DNA of 15,395 bases from Solimonas sp047605265 (GTDB lineage Bacteria > Pseudomonadota > Gammaproteobacteria > Nevskiales > Nevskiaceae). Shown piece after piece: positions 1-7,315 of the stretch (the stretch's first letter is position 1; the number at the start of each line of letters is the position of its first letter). The notes under the pieces were generated by a model. It was not told the DNA's origin, made no database searches, and saw only the letters and a program-made list of their open reading frames with translations. The stretch lies in contig JASGFY010000070.1 of the NCBI GenBank assembly GCA_047605265.1, positions 1 to 15,395 of the forward strand, in the 5' to 3' direction. The translations under genes were made by a program, and so were the position numbers.

Positions 1-87
1 AAAGGCATGGCCGCGCTCGACGGCGTGAAGCCGGTCAGTTACTCGTTCACCTGCAGGCACTACCAGATCTGTCTGCCGAGACAATGA
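1..87 (+). CDS. C-terminal end of an unidentified upstream gene (partial)
   Basis: Reading frame 1 is open from the window edge and stops at TGA 85-87, giving the last 28 residues of a protein. The tail contains two cysteines five residues apart (CRHYQIC) followed by Leu-Pro-Arg. The pattern Tyr-x-x-x-Cys-Arg ... Cys-x-Pro faintly resembles the extreme C terminus of DUF255/thioredoxin-domain proteins of the YyaL type, but 28 residues are too few to assign a family. The stop lies four bases before the first ATG of the nucleoside hydrolase, so the two genes are probably cotranscribed and the promoter of this operon lies outside the window. Confidence 0.5.
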   Translation, partial: KGMAALDGVKPVSYSFTCRHYQICLPRQ

Positions 88-91
88 GCCC

Positions 92-1231
92 ATGAAGACC
101 ACGCCCGCCGATCTCGCTGGGAACCGCCGTATGCGGCGTCTGGTGGTCCTGCTGCTGTCGGTCGTCACCGCACTGACCGCGACCCTGCCCGCCGGCGCGG
201 CGGAGCGCCGCAAAGTCATCATCGACCAGGACGCGTTCGAAGGGCCGGGACTGCAACCGATCCTGATGCTGCTGCAGGACCCGGACGTCGATGTGCTGGG
301 CATCACCACCGTCAGCGGTGACGGCTGGCAACCCGAGGAGACCGCCGCCACGCTGCGCATGCTGGAACTGGTCGGCCGCAGCGACATCCCGGTGATGGCC
401 GGCGCCATCCAGCCGCTGATCAACAGCAAGGAACGCAACGAGCGTCGCGAGGCGCTGTACGGCGCGCATCCGTACAAGGGCGCGTGGATGGAGCAATGGC
501 CCGGCTACAACACCATGCAGCGGCGCAAACCGCACGCGCCGGACATCGTGCCGCCGATGCCCGAAGGCGTACCGACGACCCGGGCGGCACCGATCAGCGC
601 AGTCGATTTCCTGCTGCAGAAGACGCGCGAATATCCGCGGCAGGTGACGATCCTGGCGATGGGGCCGCTGACGAATCTGGCGCTGGCGCAGCGCATCGAC
701 GGCGGCTTCGCCGAACGCGTCAGGGAAGTCGTGACGGAAGGCGGCAATCTGCTCGGCCAGGACATCGCGGGCGAGCACGACGAGTTCGACATGCAGATCG
801 CGTACTCGCCGCGCCTGTCGTTCAATCATTTCTGGGATCCGGAAGCCGCGCACATCGTCTTCACGTCGCCGTGGCAAAAGCTGACGCTGGTCACCGGCGA
901 CGCCAGCCAGAAGGTGATCGGCACGGCCGCACTGCTGAAGCAGGCGACCGCCAGCGGCCAGCCGGTCGCACGCTATGTCAAACGCATCGCGCAGCCGGGC
1001 TATCCCTTGTGGGACGAGACCGAAGCCGCCGCGTGGCTGCGCCCGGAGATGGTCACGAAGCGCGGCACGCTGTCGATGGACGTCGATCTGATGGAGGGCG
1101 CCAATTACGGCGCGCTGCTGACCTGGCCGGCAGGCAAAGGCCCCGGCCTCGGCGAGCAGACGGTCGATATCGTCTACGCCGTCGATGTCCCGGCCGTCGA
1201 AAAGCTGTTCGTTTCGCTGCTGAACCGATAG
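92..1231 (+). CDS. Secreted nucleoside hydrolase (IUNH family, divergent metal motif)
   Basis: Predicted to hydrolyse the N-glycosidic bond of (deoxy)ribonucleosides, giving a free base and ribose, in the periplasm or outside the cell. Residues 14-37 form a signal peptide (basic RRMRR start, hydrophobic core, Ala-rich cleavage region). Family landmarks are a strand motif around Asp45-Gln-Asp47, ITTVSGD at 71-77, MGPLTN at 190-195, FN..WDPEAA at 244-253 and LWDE at 306-309, where Asp308 matches the C-terminal calcium-ligand aspartate. The canonical DxDPGxDD loop is not intact: after Asp45 and Asp47 it reads AFEGPG, so the second Asp pair is missing. ATG 92 sits four bases after the upstream stop; ATG 131 (Met14) would give a tighter signal peptide and is equally possible. 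A paralogue enters the window from the right end. Substrate preference cannot be read from the sequence. Confidence 0.9.
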   Translation: MKTTPADLAGNRRMRRLVVLLLSVVTALTATLPAGAAERRKVIIDQDAFEGPGLQPILMLLQDPDVDVLGITTVSGDGWQPEETAATLRMLELVGRSDIPVMAGAIQPLINSKERNERREALYGAHPYKGAWMEQWPGYNTMQRRKPHAPDIVPPMPEGVPTTRAAPISAVDFLLQKTREYPRQVTILAMGPLTNLALAQRIDGGFAERVREVVTEGGNLLGQDIAGEHDEFDMQIAYSPRLSFNHFWDPEAAHIVFTSPWQKLTLVTGDASQKVIGTAALLKQATASGQPVARYVKRIAQPGYPLWDETEAAAWLRPEMVTKRGTLSMDVDLMEGANYGALLTWPAGKGPGLGEQTVDIVYAVDVPAVEKLFVSLLNR

Positions 1232-1245
1232 CCGGGCCCACACGG

Positions 1246-2451
1246 ATGAGCGCCGACGGAACATTCGCCATCAGCCGCGCGCCACGCATCCGCCTGACGC
1301 TGGCCTGCCTGCTCAGCTACTTCATCGTCGCCGGGCTGATTTCGCAGATCGGCGCGCTCAGCGGACCGATGGCCGCGCACTTCGGCCGGCCGCTGACCGA
1401 TGTCGCCGCGCGCTTCTCGTCGCTGAGCGGCGGAATCATGATCGGCACCTTGCTGAGCCTGGTCTGGTTCGAGTGGATCGGACTGCGGCGGGCCATCGTC
1501 GGCTGCTATGTGCTCGGCGCCGGCGCGCTGCTGGCCATCGCCGTCGGCGACAGCTGGACCCTGCTGCCCCTGTTGCTGCTGCTTGCCGGTGCCGGCTGCG
1601 GCCTCGGCCTGTCGGCGGCATCGGTGACGCTGGCGCTGAGCTATTCGCCGCAACGCCGTGCGACGCTGCTGCTGTGCAGCGATCTGTGTTTCGCGATCGC
1701 CGGCATCATCTGCGCACCGGCCGCGGCGGCGCTGATCGCACGCGGCCTGCCGTGGAGCAGCAGCTATCTGGCGCTCGCCGGGCTTGGCGCCTGCATCATC
1801 GTGCTCGCGCTGATCAGCCCCTACCCGCCGTCGGCGCGCGAGGCCGGCCAGCGCCTGCTGCGCGAGCGCTGGCCGCTCGCGGCCTGGCTCTGCGCGGCGG
1901 CGCTGTTCTTCTACCTGCTCGGCCAGGTCACGATGCTGCTGTGGCTGCCACAGCACCTGCAACAGCATCTGCAGCTCGACGCGGTCGCCAGCGCCGGCGG
2001 CATCGGCCGCTACTGGAGCGGCATGGCGATCGGCCAGATCACGCTGATCGCGCTGCTGCAGCGCATCGACTTCCGCCGCCTGCTGCCGCTGATCGCGATC
2101 CTGTCGGCCGCGGCCTCGTTCGCCCTGTGGCACAGCGCCGGCACGCGCAGCCTGCTGTTGGCGACGACCCTGCTCGGCATCACCAACGGCGGCCTGCTGA
2201 AACTGACCTTGAGCCACGCCACGACGCTGGTCCGCCATCCGCAACGCATCGTCACGCTGGTGCTGTCGGCCGGCTCGCTCGGCCAGGCGCTGAGCCCGTA
2301 CATCAGCGCGACACTGGTCCGCCATTTCGACACGACGGCGGCCCTGCAGCTCGTCAGCGCCTGCTACGCACTGATGGCGATCTGCGTCGTCGTCGCCAGC
2401 CGTCCGCGTACCGCGCTGCCGGCCGCGAGCGCCGTCAGCGATGCCGTCTGA
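1246..2451 (+). CDS. MFS transporter, TsgA-like
   Basis: A 401-residue inner-membrane protein with about 12 hydrophobic segments and short loops, the normal size of a major facilitator. The spacing and wording of several segments follow E. coli TsgA: LLSYFIVAGL near residue 20, DLCFAIAGII around residues 145-155, and ERW...AALFFYLLGQ...WLP in the second half. TsgA itself has no firmly established substrate, so the call is structural. It starts 14 bp after the nucleoside hydrolase stop and has no strong Shine-Dalgarno sequence, consistent with translational coupling. Given its neighbours it could carry a nucleoside, a nucleobase or an oxidised product into or out of the cell, but that is inferred only from context. 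The start used is the first ATG after the hydrolase stop and directly precedes the first membrane segment. Confidence 0.85.
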   Translation: MSADGTFAISRAPRIRLTLACLLSYFIVAGLISQIGALSGPMAAHFGRPLTDVAARFSSLSGGIMIGTLLSLVWFEWIGLRRAIVGCYVLGAGALLAIAVGDSWTLLPLLLLLAGAGCGLGLSAASVTLALSYSPQRRATLLLCSDLCFAIAGIICAPAAAALIARGLPWSSSYLALAGLGACIIVLALISPYPPSAREAGQRLLRERWPLAAWLCAAALFFYLLGQVTMLLWLPQHLQQHLQLDAVASAGGIGRYWSGMAIGQITLIALLQRIDFRRLLPLIAILSAAASFALWHSAGTRSLLLATTLLGITNGGLLKLTLSHATTLVRHPQRIVTLVLSAGSLGQALSPYISATLVRHFDTTAALQLVSACYALMAICVVVASRPRTALPAASAVSDAV

Positions 2452-2480
2452 TCCCGTCATCCACCTTCGAGGAGCCTGCG

Positions 2481-3395
2481 ATGAACCCTGCCCGAATTCC
2501 CGTCATCGACCTGCACCATTGCCATGGCCGCGAACTGGTCGATGCGCTGATCGCCGCCTCCTGCGTCTTCGTGACCGGCCACGATGTCGACCGCGCCCTG
2601 CGCGATGCCGTGCTGCGGACCGGCGATGCCTTCTTCGCGCTGCCGCGCACCGAGAAGAACAAGGTCGAGTGGCCGGGCGACGGCCCGTGGTACGGCTGGC
2701 AGCCGGTCTGGGAATCGGGCCCGAAGGCCGATCTGATGGAACGCTTCGAGCTGCGCCTCAAGCCCGGTGACGGCCACCTGCCGCCGGCGCAGTGGGCCGA
2801 CAGCTTCCCGCTGTGGCCACAGCAGCCGGCGCAATTCCGTGACGCCTGGACGCAGCTCTACGTCGCGCTGCACGGCCTCGCCTCCCGCGTCGTCGGCCTG
2901 CTCGCCGAAGGGCTCGCGCTGCTGGCGCACGATCTGCCGGCGTGGACCGTGCAGCAGCATTCCAATCTCGTGCTCAACCATTTCCATGCGCAGCCGACAC
3001 CGCCTGCAGCGGGCCGCATCCGCGCCGCGGCGCATACCGACATCGGCGGCATCACGCTGCTGTGGGCGGACGATGCGCCGGGCGGACTCGAAGCGGCGAT
3101 CGGCCCGGCGCTCGAATGGGTGCCGGTGAAGTTCCGCGACGATGCGTGGCTGCTGCAGGCCGGCGATCTGCTGCACCTGTGGTCCGGCGGACGCATCCCG
3201 GCCAACCCGCACCGCGTCGTCAATCCACCGCCCGCGGCACCGCCGAGCGCGCGGCGCTCGCTGGTGTTCTTCCATCACCCGAACGCCGAGACCTGGGTCG
3301 CGCCGGCGCAGGCCGAGCACGGCACGCAGGCACTCGACCACATTCTTGCGCGGCAGCGCGGCGAGTACGCCGCCGTCGTCGCACACCCCCACTAG
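2481..3395 (+). CDS. Fe(II)/2-oxoglutarate-dependent dioxygenase (isopenicillin N synthase-like family)
   Basis: A 304-residue cytoplasmic enzyme predicted to use Fe(II), O2 and 2-oxoglutarate to hydroxylate or desaturate a small molecule. The N-terminal DIOX_N-like part opens with IPVIDL (residues 6-11) and continues through FFALP (51-55). The iron facial triad is visible as His185 and Asp187 (AHTDIGG) with His244 (NPHRVVNP). The 2-oxoglutarate-binding pair is Arg258 and Ser260 (RRS) just before LVFFHHPN. A good ribosome site (GAGGAG, 2469-2474) supports ATG 2481. The gene closes the + strand operon, 29 bp after the MFS gene. The same structural family contains plant and antibiotic oxygenases and fungal thymine 7-hydroxylase. 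Since the neighbours handle nucleosides and bases, a nucleobase or nucleoside substrate is a reasonable but unproven guess. Confidence 0.9.
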   Translation: MNPARIPVIDLHHCHGRELVDALIAASCVFVTGHDVDRALRDAVLRTGDAFFALPRTEKNKVEWPGDGPWYGWQPVWESGPKADLMERFELRLKPGDGHLPPAQWADSFPLWPQQPAQFRDAWTQLYVALHGLASRVVGLLAEGLALLAHDLPAWTVQQHSNLVLNHFHAQPTPPAAGRIRAAAHTDIGGITLLWADDAPGGLEAAIGPALEWVPVKFRDDAWLLQAGDLLHLWSGGRIPANPHRVVNPPPAAPPSARRSLVFFHHPNAETWVAPAQAEHGTQALDHILARQRGEYAAVVAHPH

Positions 3396-3578
3396 GCATG
3401 AGCGTGTCCGGCATCCGCCCGCCGCGCCTTGAGGTCGATGCGGTACGGCGTCTTGGCCGACCAGGAAAATCGTTGATCTTCGACGTCGATCGCCGCGTTG
3501 CAGCGCTCATCGCGAAGCATGGCGATGGCCTGGAAGTCGCTGGCGAACCGAGGCGGCCTGCGCGGCAAGGATGTCCTG
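3396..3578. other. Convergent intergenic spacer with a possible ORF remnant
   Basis: These 183 bases separate the ends of the two convergent operons. I see no convincing terminator hairpin with a T-run for either strand. A 10-bp palindrome (tcgacgtcga) lies near 3477-3486. On the - strand a frame runs through the spacer to a TAG at 3392-3394. From an internal ATG at 3518-3520 it would encode 42 residues (…AIDVEDQRFSWSAKTPYRI…) with moderately coding-like third positions, but there is no Shine-Dalgarno sequence. It could be the decayed tail of a former gene or chance. Confidence 0.4.
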
Positions 3579-5492
3579 TCACGCCACCGGCGCGAAGCGG
3601 ATGACGCGCGCCGTTTCGATCGGGTTGGCATTGGCGACGAGATCGTTGAAACGGTAATTGGCGATGCGTGCGGCTTCGACGAGGCCGGCGGCGCGTTCGA
3701 CCGTGCCGGTGTTGGCCAGCCGCGACCAGCCCTGCGCGAGCACGCGCTCGTAGCGCTCGACCTCGCGCGCGCAGACCACCAGCGGGAAGCCGAAGTGGCG
3801 GCGATAGGCCCGCGCCAGTTCGAGTACTTCGTGGTGCTCGTCCTCGCCGAGCACGCCGAGACCGGCGCGGTCGTGATCGAGGATGTAGGCATTGTCGGCA
3901 TCGGCCTCGCTGCCGAGATCGGCGTACGCGTTCAGCAGTTCGAGCTGCTGCGCGGTATCGCCGGCGAGCAGCGCTTCCTGCAAGGCCGCGCGCAGCGCGT
4001 TGGTATCGGCATAGGGGCGCTGCGCCCAGGTCCGCTCGAGCACCCACGCCGTGTTCTCGACGAGCCCGCCGAAAGTCTGCGCGAAGGTCTCGTACGGCAT
4101 CGCGTTGACCTGTTCGAGCGTGATCAGCGCCGCGCCGGGCCGGCCGGCGACCGCGGCGTCGCTGCCGGCGCCCGGATGCATGAACAGCGCATTGAGCACG
4201 ATCGCCGCGATCGCGCCGAGCGTGATGCCGCTGCCGAAGATGATCTGTGCCCAGGCTGGCAGCGCCGTCGCCACGAACGGCTGCGCGGTGATCAGCATGC
4301 CGAGGCCGACGCTGGTGCCGACGATGACGAGGTTGCGGTGATCGTTGAAGTCGACCTTGGCCAGCGTCTGAATGCCGACGACGGCGACCGCCGCGAACAT
4401 CGCCAGCGCCGCGCCGCCGATCACCGGATGCGGAATGCCGGCGACGATCGCCGCCGCCTTCGGCATCGAGCCGAGGATCAGCATGATGATGCCCGCGGCA
4501 CAAACCACCCAGCGGCTCTTGACCCGGGTGAGGCGCACGAGGCCGACGTTCTCGGCATAGCAGGTGTACGGAAACGAGTTGAGCACGCCGCCGAGCAGCG
4601 TCGCCAGGCCGTCGGCGCGCAGTGTGCGGGCGATGTCGTCGCGACGGATGCGTTTGCGCACGATCTCGCCGGTCGCGTAGACGTCGCCGGTACTCTCGAC
4701 CATCGTGATCAGCATGACGACGATCATCGACACGATCGCCGTGATGCTGAACGTCGGCCAGCCGAAGTAAAACGGATAGGTGTAGCCGAACGCCGCCGAC
4801 GTCGCGACCTCGTCGAAATGCGCATCGCCGAGCAGCCAGGCGACCAGCGTGCCGATGACCAGGCCGGCGAGCACGGCGACGGTGGCGAGGAAGCCGCGGA
4901 AGAAGCGCTGGATCGCGACGATCAGCGCCAGCGTGCCGAAGGCGTACAGCAGGTTCTTCAGCAGCACCGGATTCTGCATCGCGCTCGGTCCGTGGCCACC
5001 GACGACGTCACTGGCCGCGACCGGCAGCAGGCCGATGCCGATGATCAGGATCACCGTGCCGGTGACGACCGGCGGAAAGAAGCGCGCAAGCCGTGCGAAG
5101 TACGGCGCCGCGAAGAACGTGAACAGGCCGCCGACGATGACCGCCCCGTAGATGGCCGGCAAACCGTCGCTGCCGCCGCCGGCGGCCATGCCGATGCTGA
5201 TCATCGGCCCGACGGCGGTGAACGTCACGCCCTGCAGCAGCGGCAGACGCACGCCGATCTTCGGGCCGAGGCCGACGGCCTGGATGATCGAGGCGATGCC
5301 GCAGGTGAACAGATCGGCGTTGATGAGGTGGATCAGTTGGGCGGTCGACAGCCCGAGCCCGCCGGCGACGAGAATCGGCACCAGCACGGCCCCGGCATAG
5401 AACGCCAGCACGTGCTGCAGGCCGTACGCCGCCAGTTGCGGCAAGGGCAGGACTTCATCGACCGGATGGCCGCGGCGCGGCGCGGCGCTCAT
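3579..5492 (-). CDS. NCS2 family urate/xanthine-type permease fused to an OHCU-decarboxylase-like domain
   Basis: A 637-residue fusion. Residues about 15-450 are an NCS2/NAT nucleobase symporter with roughly 14 hydrophobic segments. It starts with YGLQHVLAFYAGAVLVPI, has VESTGDVYATGE in the TM8 region, and carries the NAT signature E-N-V-G-x4-T-R at residues 314-323 (PYTCYAENVGLVRLTR context). The PucJ/PucK- and PbuX-like wording favours xanthine or urate over uracil, although Glu rather than Gln opens the signature. Residues about 457-620 match 2-oxo-4-hydroxy-4-carboxy-5-ureidoimidazoline decarboxylase, the UraD step after urate oxidation: ITLEQVNAM, ENTAWV, RPY, RAGL, FGFPLVVCAR and RLAN. 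The catalytic His of the family HPDL motif is replaced by Tyr523 (NAYADLG), and the Glu of the S-x-x-EQ motif appears to be Asp539. The domain may therefore be inactive, altered or regulatory. The start overlaps the cytochrome stop by one base (TGATG). This is the last gene of the operon. Confidence 0.9.
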   Translation of the reverse strand: MSAAPRRGHPVDEVLPLPQLAAYGLQHVLAFYAGAVLVPILVAGGLGLSTAQLIHLINADLFTCGIASIIQAVGLGPKIGVRLPLLQGVTFTAVGPMISIGMAAGGGSDGLPAIYGAVIVGGLFTFFAAPYFARLARFFPPVVTGTVILIIGIGLLPVAASDVVGGHGPSAMQNPVLLKNLLYAFGTLALIVAIQRFFRGFLATVAVLAGLVIGTLVAWLLGDAHFDEVATSAAFGYTYPFYFGWPTFSITAIVSMIVVMLITMVESTGDVYATGEIVRKRIRRDDIARTLRADGLATLLGGVLNSFPYTCYAENVGLVRLTRVKSRWVVCAAGIIMLILGSMPKAAAIVAGIPHPVIGGAALAMFAAVAVVGIQTLAKVDFNDHRNLVIVGTSVGLGMLITAQPFVATALPAWAQIIFGSGITLGAIAAIVLNALFMHPGAGSDAAVAGRPGAALITLEQVNAMPYETFAQTFGGLVENTAWVLERTWAQRPYADTNALRAALQEALLAGDTAQQLELLNAYADLGSEADADNAYILDHDRAGLGVLGEDEHHEVLELARAYRRHFGFPLVVCAREVERYERVLAQGWSRLANTGTVERAAGLVEAARIANYRFNDLVANANPIETARVIRFAPVA

Positions 5493-5974
5493 CAGTCTGC
5501 CCGGAAGCTCATGTGGCAGGCCTTGCAGGTCTGGCCGACGACCTTGACCTGCGCGCGCGCGGCGGACGGATCGCCGATGCCGTCGGCCAGCTTGCGCGAT
5601 TCGGCGAGCAGCTGCCCGGCGAGCGAATCGAACTTCGCGCGATTCTGCCAGACGTAGTCCAGCGCGTCGGTCTTGAAACCCGCCGCCGCGCCGCTGCCGT
5701 CCGGAAACCAGCCCGGCAGCGCCGCGGCGTTTTCGGCGATGGCCGCGGCGTCGGCCTGCAACGCCGCCGGGTCCGGCCCGGCGTTGCCGAGTTGCTCGTT
5801 GAGGTGCTTCATCGCCGCGCCCATCTGCTTGAAACCTTTCTGGCGCGCGTCCACGGCGGCGGCGGGCGCCAGGGATTCGCCGGCCGTCGCGATCCGCGCG
5901 GCGCCGGCGGCGGTGATCAGCACGATCAGTGCGGGGACGAGACAGGCGGAAGCGCGAAGGGTTCTCGGAATCAT
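5492..5974 (-). CDS. Class II cytochrome c (c556/c'-type), periplasmic
   Basis: A 160-residue exported monohaem cytochrome. Residues 1-31 look like a signal peptide. The mature part is a helical bundle with the helix-1 pattern RQKGFKQMGAAMKHL (44-58), a WFPDGSG turn at 89-95, and the single haem-binding CKACH (150-154) close to the C terminus followed by MSFR. This is the standard arrangement of the cytochrome c'/c556 family. Methionines at 51 and 55 in helix 1 are candidates for the sixth haem ligand, which would make it a low-spin electron carrier (c556) rather than a gas-binding c'; sequence alone does not decide. It overlaps the ankyrin gene by four bases (ATGA) and the permease start by one base, so it is translationally coupled on both sides. 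In this operon it is the natural electron acceptor or donor for the DUF1592/DUF1552 proteins. Confidence 0.92.
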   Translation of the reverse strand: MIPRTLRASACLVPALIVLITAAGAARIATAGESLAPAAAVDARQKGFKQMGAAMKHLNEQLGNAGPDPAALQADAAAIAENAAALPGWFPDGSGAAAGFKTDALDYVWQNRAKFDSLAGQLLAESRKLADGIGDPSAARAQVKVVGQTCKACHMSFRAD

Positions 5975-7314
5975 CGGGATGTCTTCAAGGCGAGTTGGGA
6001 ACGGAAGGCCGCGTCATAGGCCGCCTTCATCGCGGCCGGCGTGTCGGTGCGGGCGGCCATGCCGGCTGCGGTCAGCCCGTCGCGGTCGGCGAGGTCCGTG
6101 CGCGCGCCCCTGGCGGCGAGCAGGCGCATGAGGGCGGCGGTTTCGGGGCCCGCGCTGCCGCCCAGCAGCAGGTGCAGCGGCGTGCGGCCCTTGCGGTCGC
6201 GCACGTTGGCATCGGGCAGCAGTTGCAGCGCGCAGGCCAGCGCGGCCTCGCCGCCGCTGATGGCGGCATGCACGATCGTCTTTCCGTCGTCGAGCCGGAA
6301 GCCCGGATCGGCACCCGCGGCGGCCAGCAGCCGCATGCTGTCGACCGAGCCGTGCTCGGCGGCGAGGAACAGCGGCGACTTGGCCGGGTGCTCGACCACG
6401 CCGCTCTTGAAGTTGGCCTCGTAGCGCCATTCGACGCTCGGCTTGCCGGTCGGGGCATCGGGATCGGCGCCCTGGGCGAGCAGCAGCTTGACCAGCTCGG
6501 GCCGCCCGGCGATCACGGCGGCGTGCAGCAGCGTGTAGCCGTCGCGGTCCAGGGCGCGGACGTCGGCACCGCGCTCGATCATGCGCGCGGCGAAGGCATA
6601 GTCGCCCTGATACATCGCCAGCTGCACGGCCGTGGTGTGCTCGGGGCCGACATGATCGGCATCGCCGCCGGCGTCGAGGATCGCGACCGGGGCTTCGGGA
6701 TGGCCGCTCTTGAGCGCGAAGAACAGGGGCGTGAAGCCGCCGGCGGTCGCGCGGTTTACGTCGGCGCCCCTGGCGACGAGCAGCCGGATATTGTCGACGC
6801 GGCCCGTGGCGGCCGCCCACATCAGCGCGGTCCGGCCGTCGCGGTCGGCGTGATCGACCTCGGCGCCGCCGGCGATCAGGCGCTCGACGATCGCCGCCGG
6901 CACGCTGGCCGCGCAGGCTTCGAGCGACGTGGCGCCGTCGTCGCGCGCGCGCGACGGGTCGGCACCGGCGTCGAGCAGCAGGTCCACGATCTCCGCGTTG
7001 CCGTGCTCGCAGGCGACGATGAGCGGCGCGGTGGCGGCGTTGCGCGCGGCATCGGGCCTGGCCCTGGCGCCGAGCAGCAGCCGCACCATCCGCGGGTCCT
7101 GGGTTTCCACGGCCCAGGACAGCGGTGTCGAGCCGTCCGGCAGCGCATGGTCCGGATCGGCGGCGCGCGTTTCGAGCAGTGCCTGCACCGTCGCGTAGTC
7201 GCCCTCGCGGATCGCGGGCAGCAGCTCGGCGTCACGCGCGCCGGTGACAGCCATGCCCGGCAGCGTCGCCGCCGCGAGCATGAAGGCCAGGCCCCGCGAA
7301 GCGCGCCGGCGCAT
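5971..7314 (-). CDS. Exported ankyrin-repeat protein
   Basis: 447 residues. A basic start (MRRRASR), a hydrophobic stretch and a small-residue cleavage region near residue 25 suggest export, so the repeats would lie in the periplasm. From about residue 28 to the end I count some twelve ankyrin units with the usual DG-x-TPL-x-A and LL-x-x-GADP patterns. The unit beginning DGYTLLHAAV carries an insertion of about 20 residues containing VEWRYEANFK, after which the array resumes with SPLFLAAEHG. Ankyrin arrays have no catalytic role and normally bind a partner protein. The likely partners are the co-encoded DUF1552 and DUF1592 proteins and the cytochrome. It starts one base after the DUF1552 stop and ends in a four-base overlap with the cytochrome gene, so expression is tightly coupled. 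Confidence 0.92.
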   Translation of the reverse strand: MRRRASRGLAFMLAAATLPGMAVTGARDAELLPAIREGDYATVQALLETRAADPDHALPDGSTPLSWAVETQDPRMVRLLLGARARPDAARNAATAPLIVACEHGNAEIVDLLLDAGADPSRARDDGATSLEACAASVPAAIVERLIAGGAEVDHADRDGRTALMWAAATGRVDNIRLLVARGADVNRATAGGFTPLFFALKSGHPEAPVAILDAGGDADHVGPEHTTAVQLAMYQGDYAFAARMIERGADVRALDRDGYTLLHAAVIAGRPELVKLLLAQGADPDAPTGKPSVEWRYEANFKSGVVEHPAKSPLFLAAEHGSVDSMRLLAAAGADPGFRLDDGKTIVHAAISGGEAALACALQLLPDANVRDRKGRTPLHLLLGGSAGPETAALMRLLAARGARTDLADRDGLTAAGMAARTDTPAAMKAAYDAAFRSQLALKTSR

Positions 7315-7315
7315 G

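Noticed and set aside
1174..2460. Long - strand frame opposite the MFS gene
   Set aside because: It is a Gln/Arg/Ala-rich antisense shadow typical of GC-rich DNA. The + strand frame encodes a clear membrane transporter.
3477..3486. Palindrome tcgacgtcga as a terminator for the convergent operons
   Set aside because: Too short for a terminator stem, no loop and no T-run on either side.
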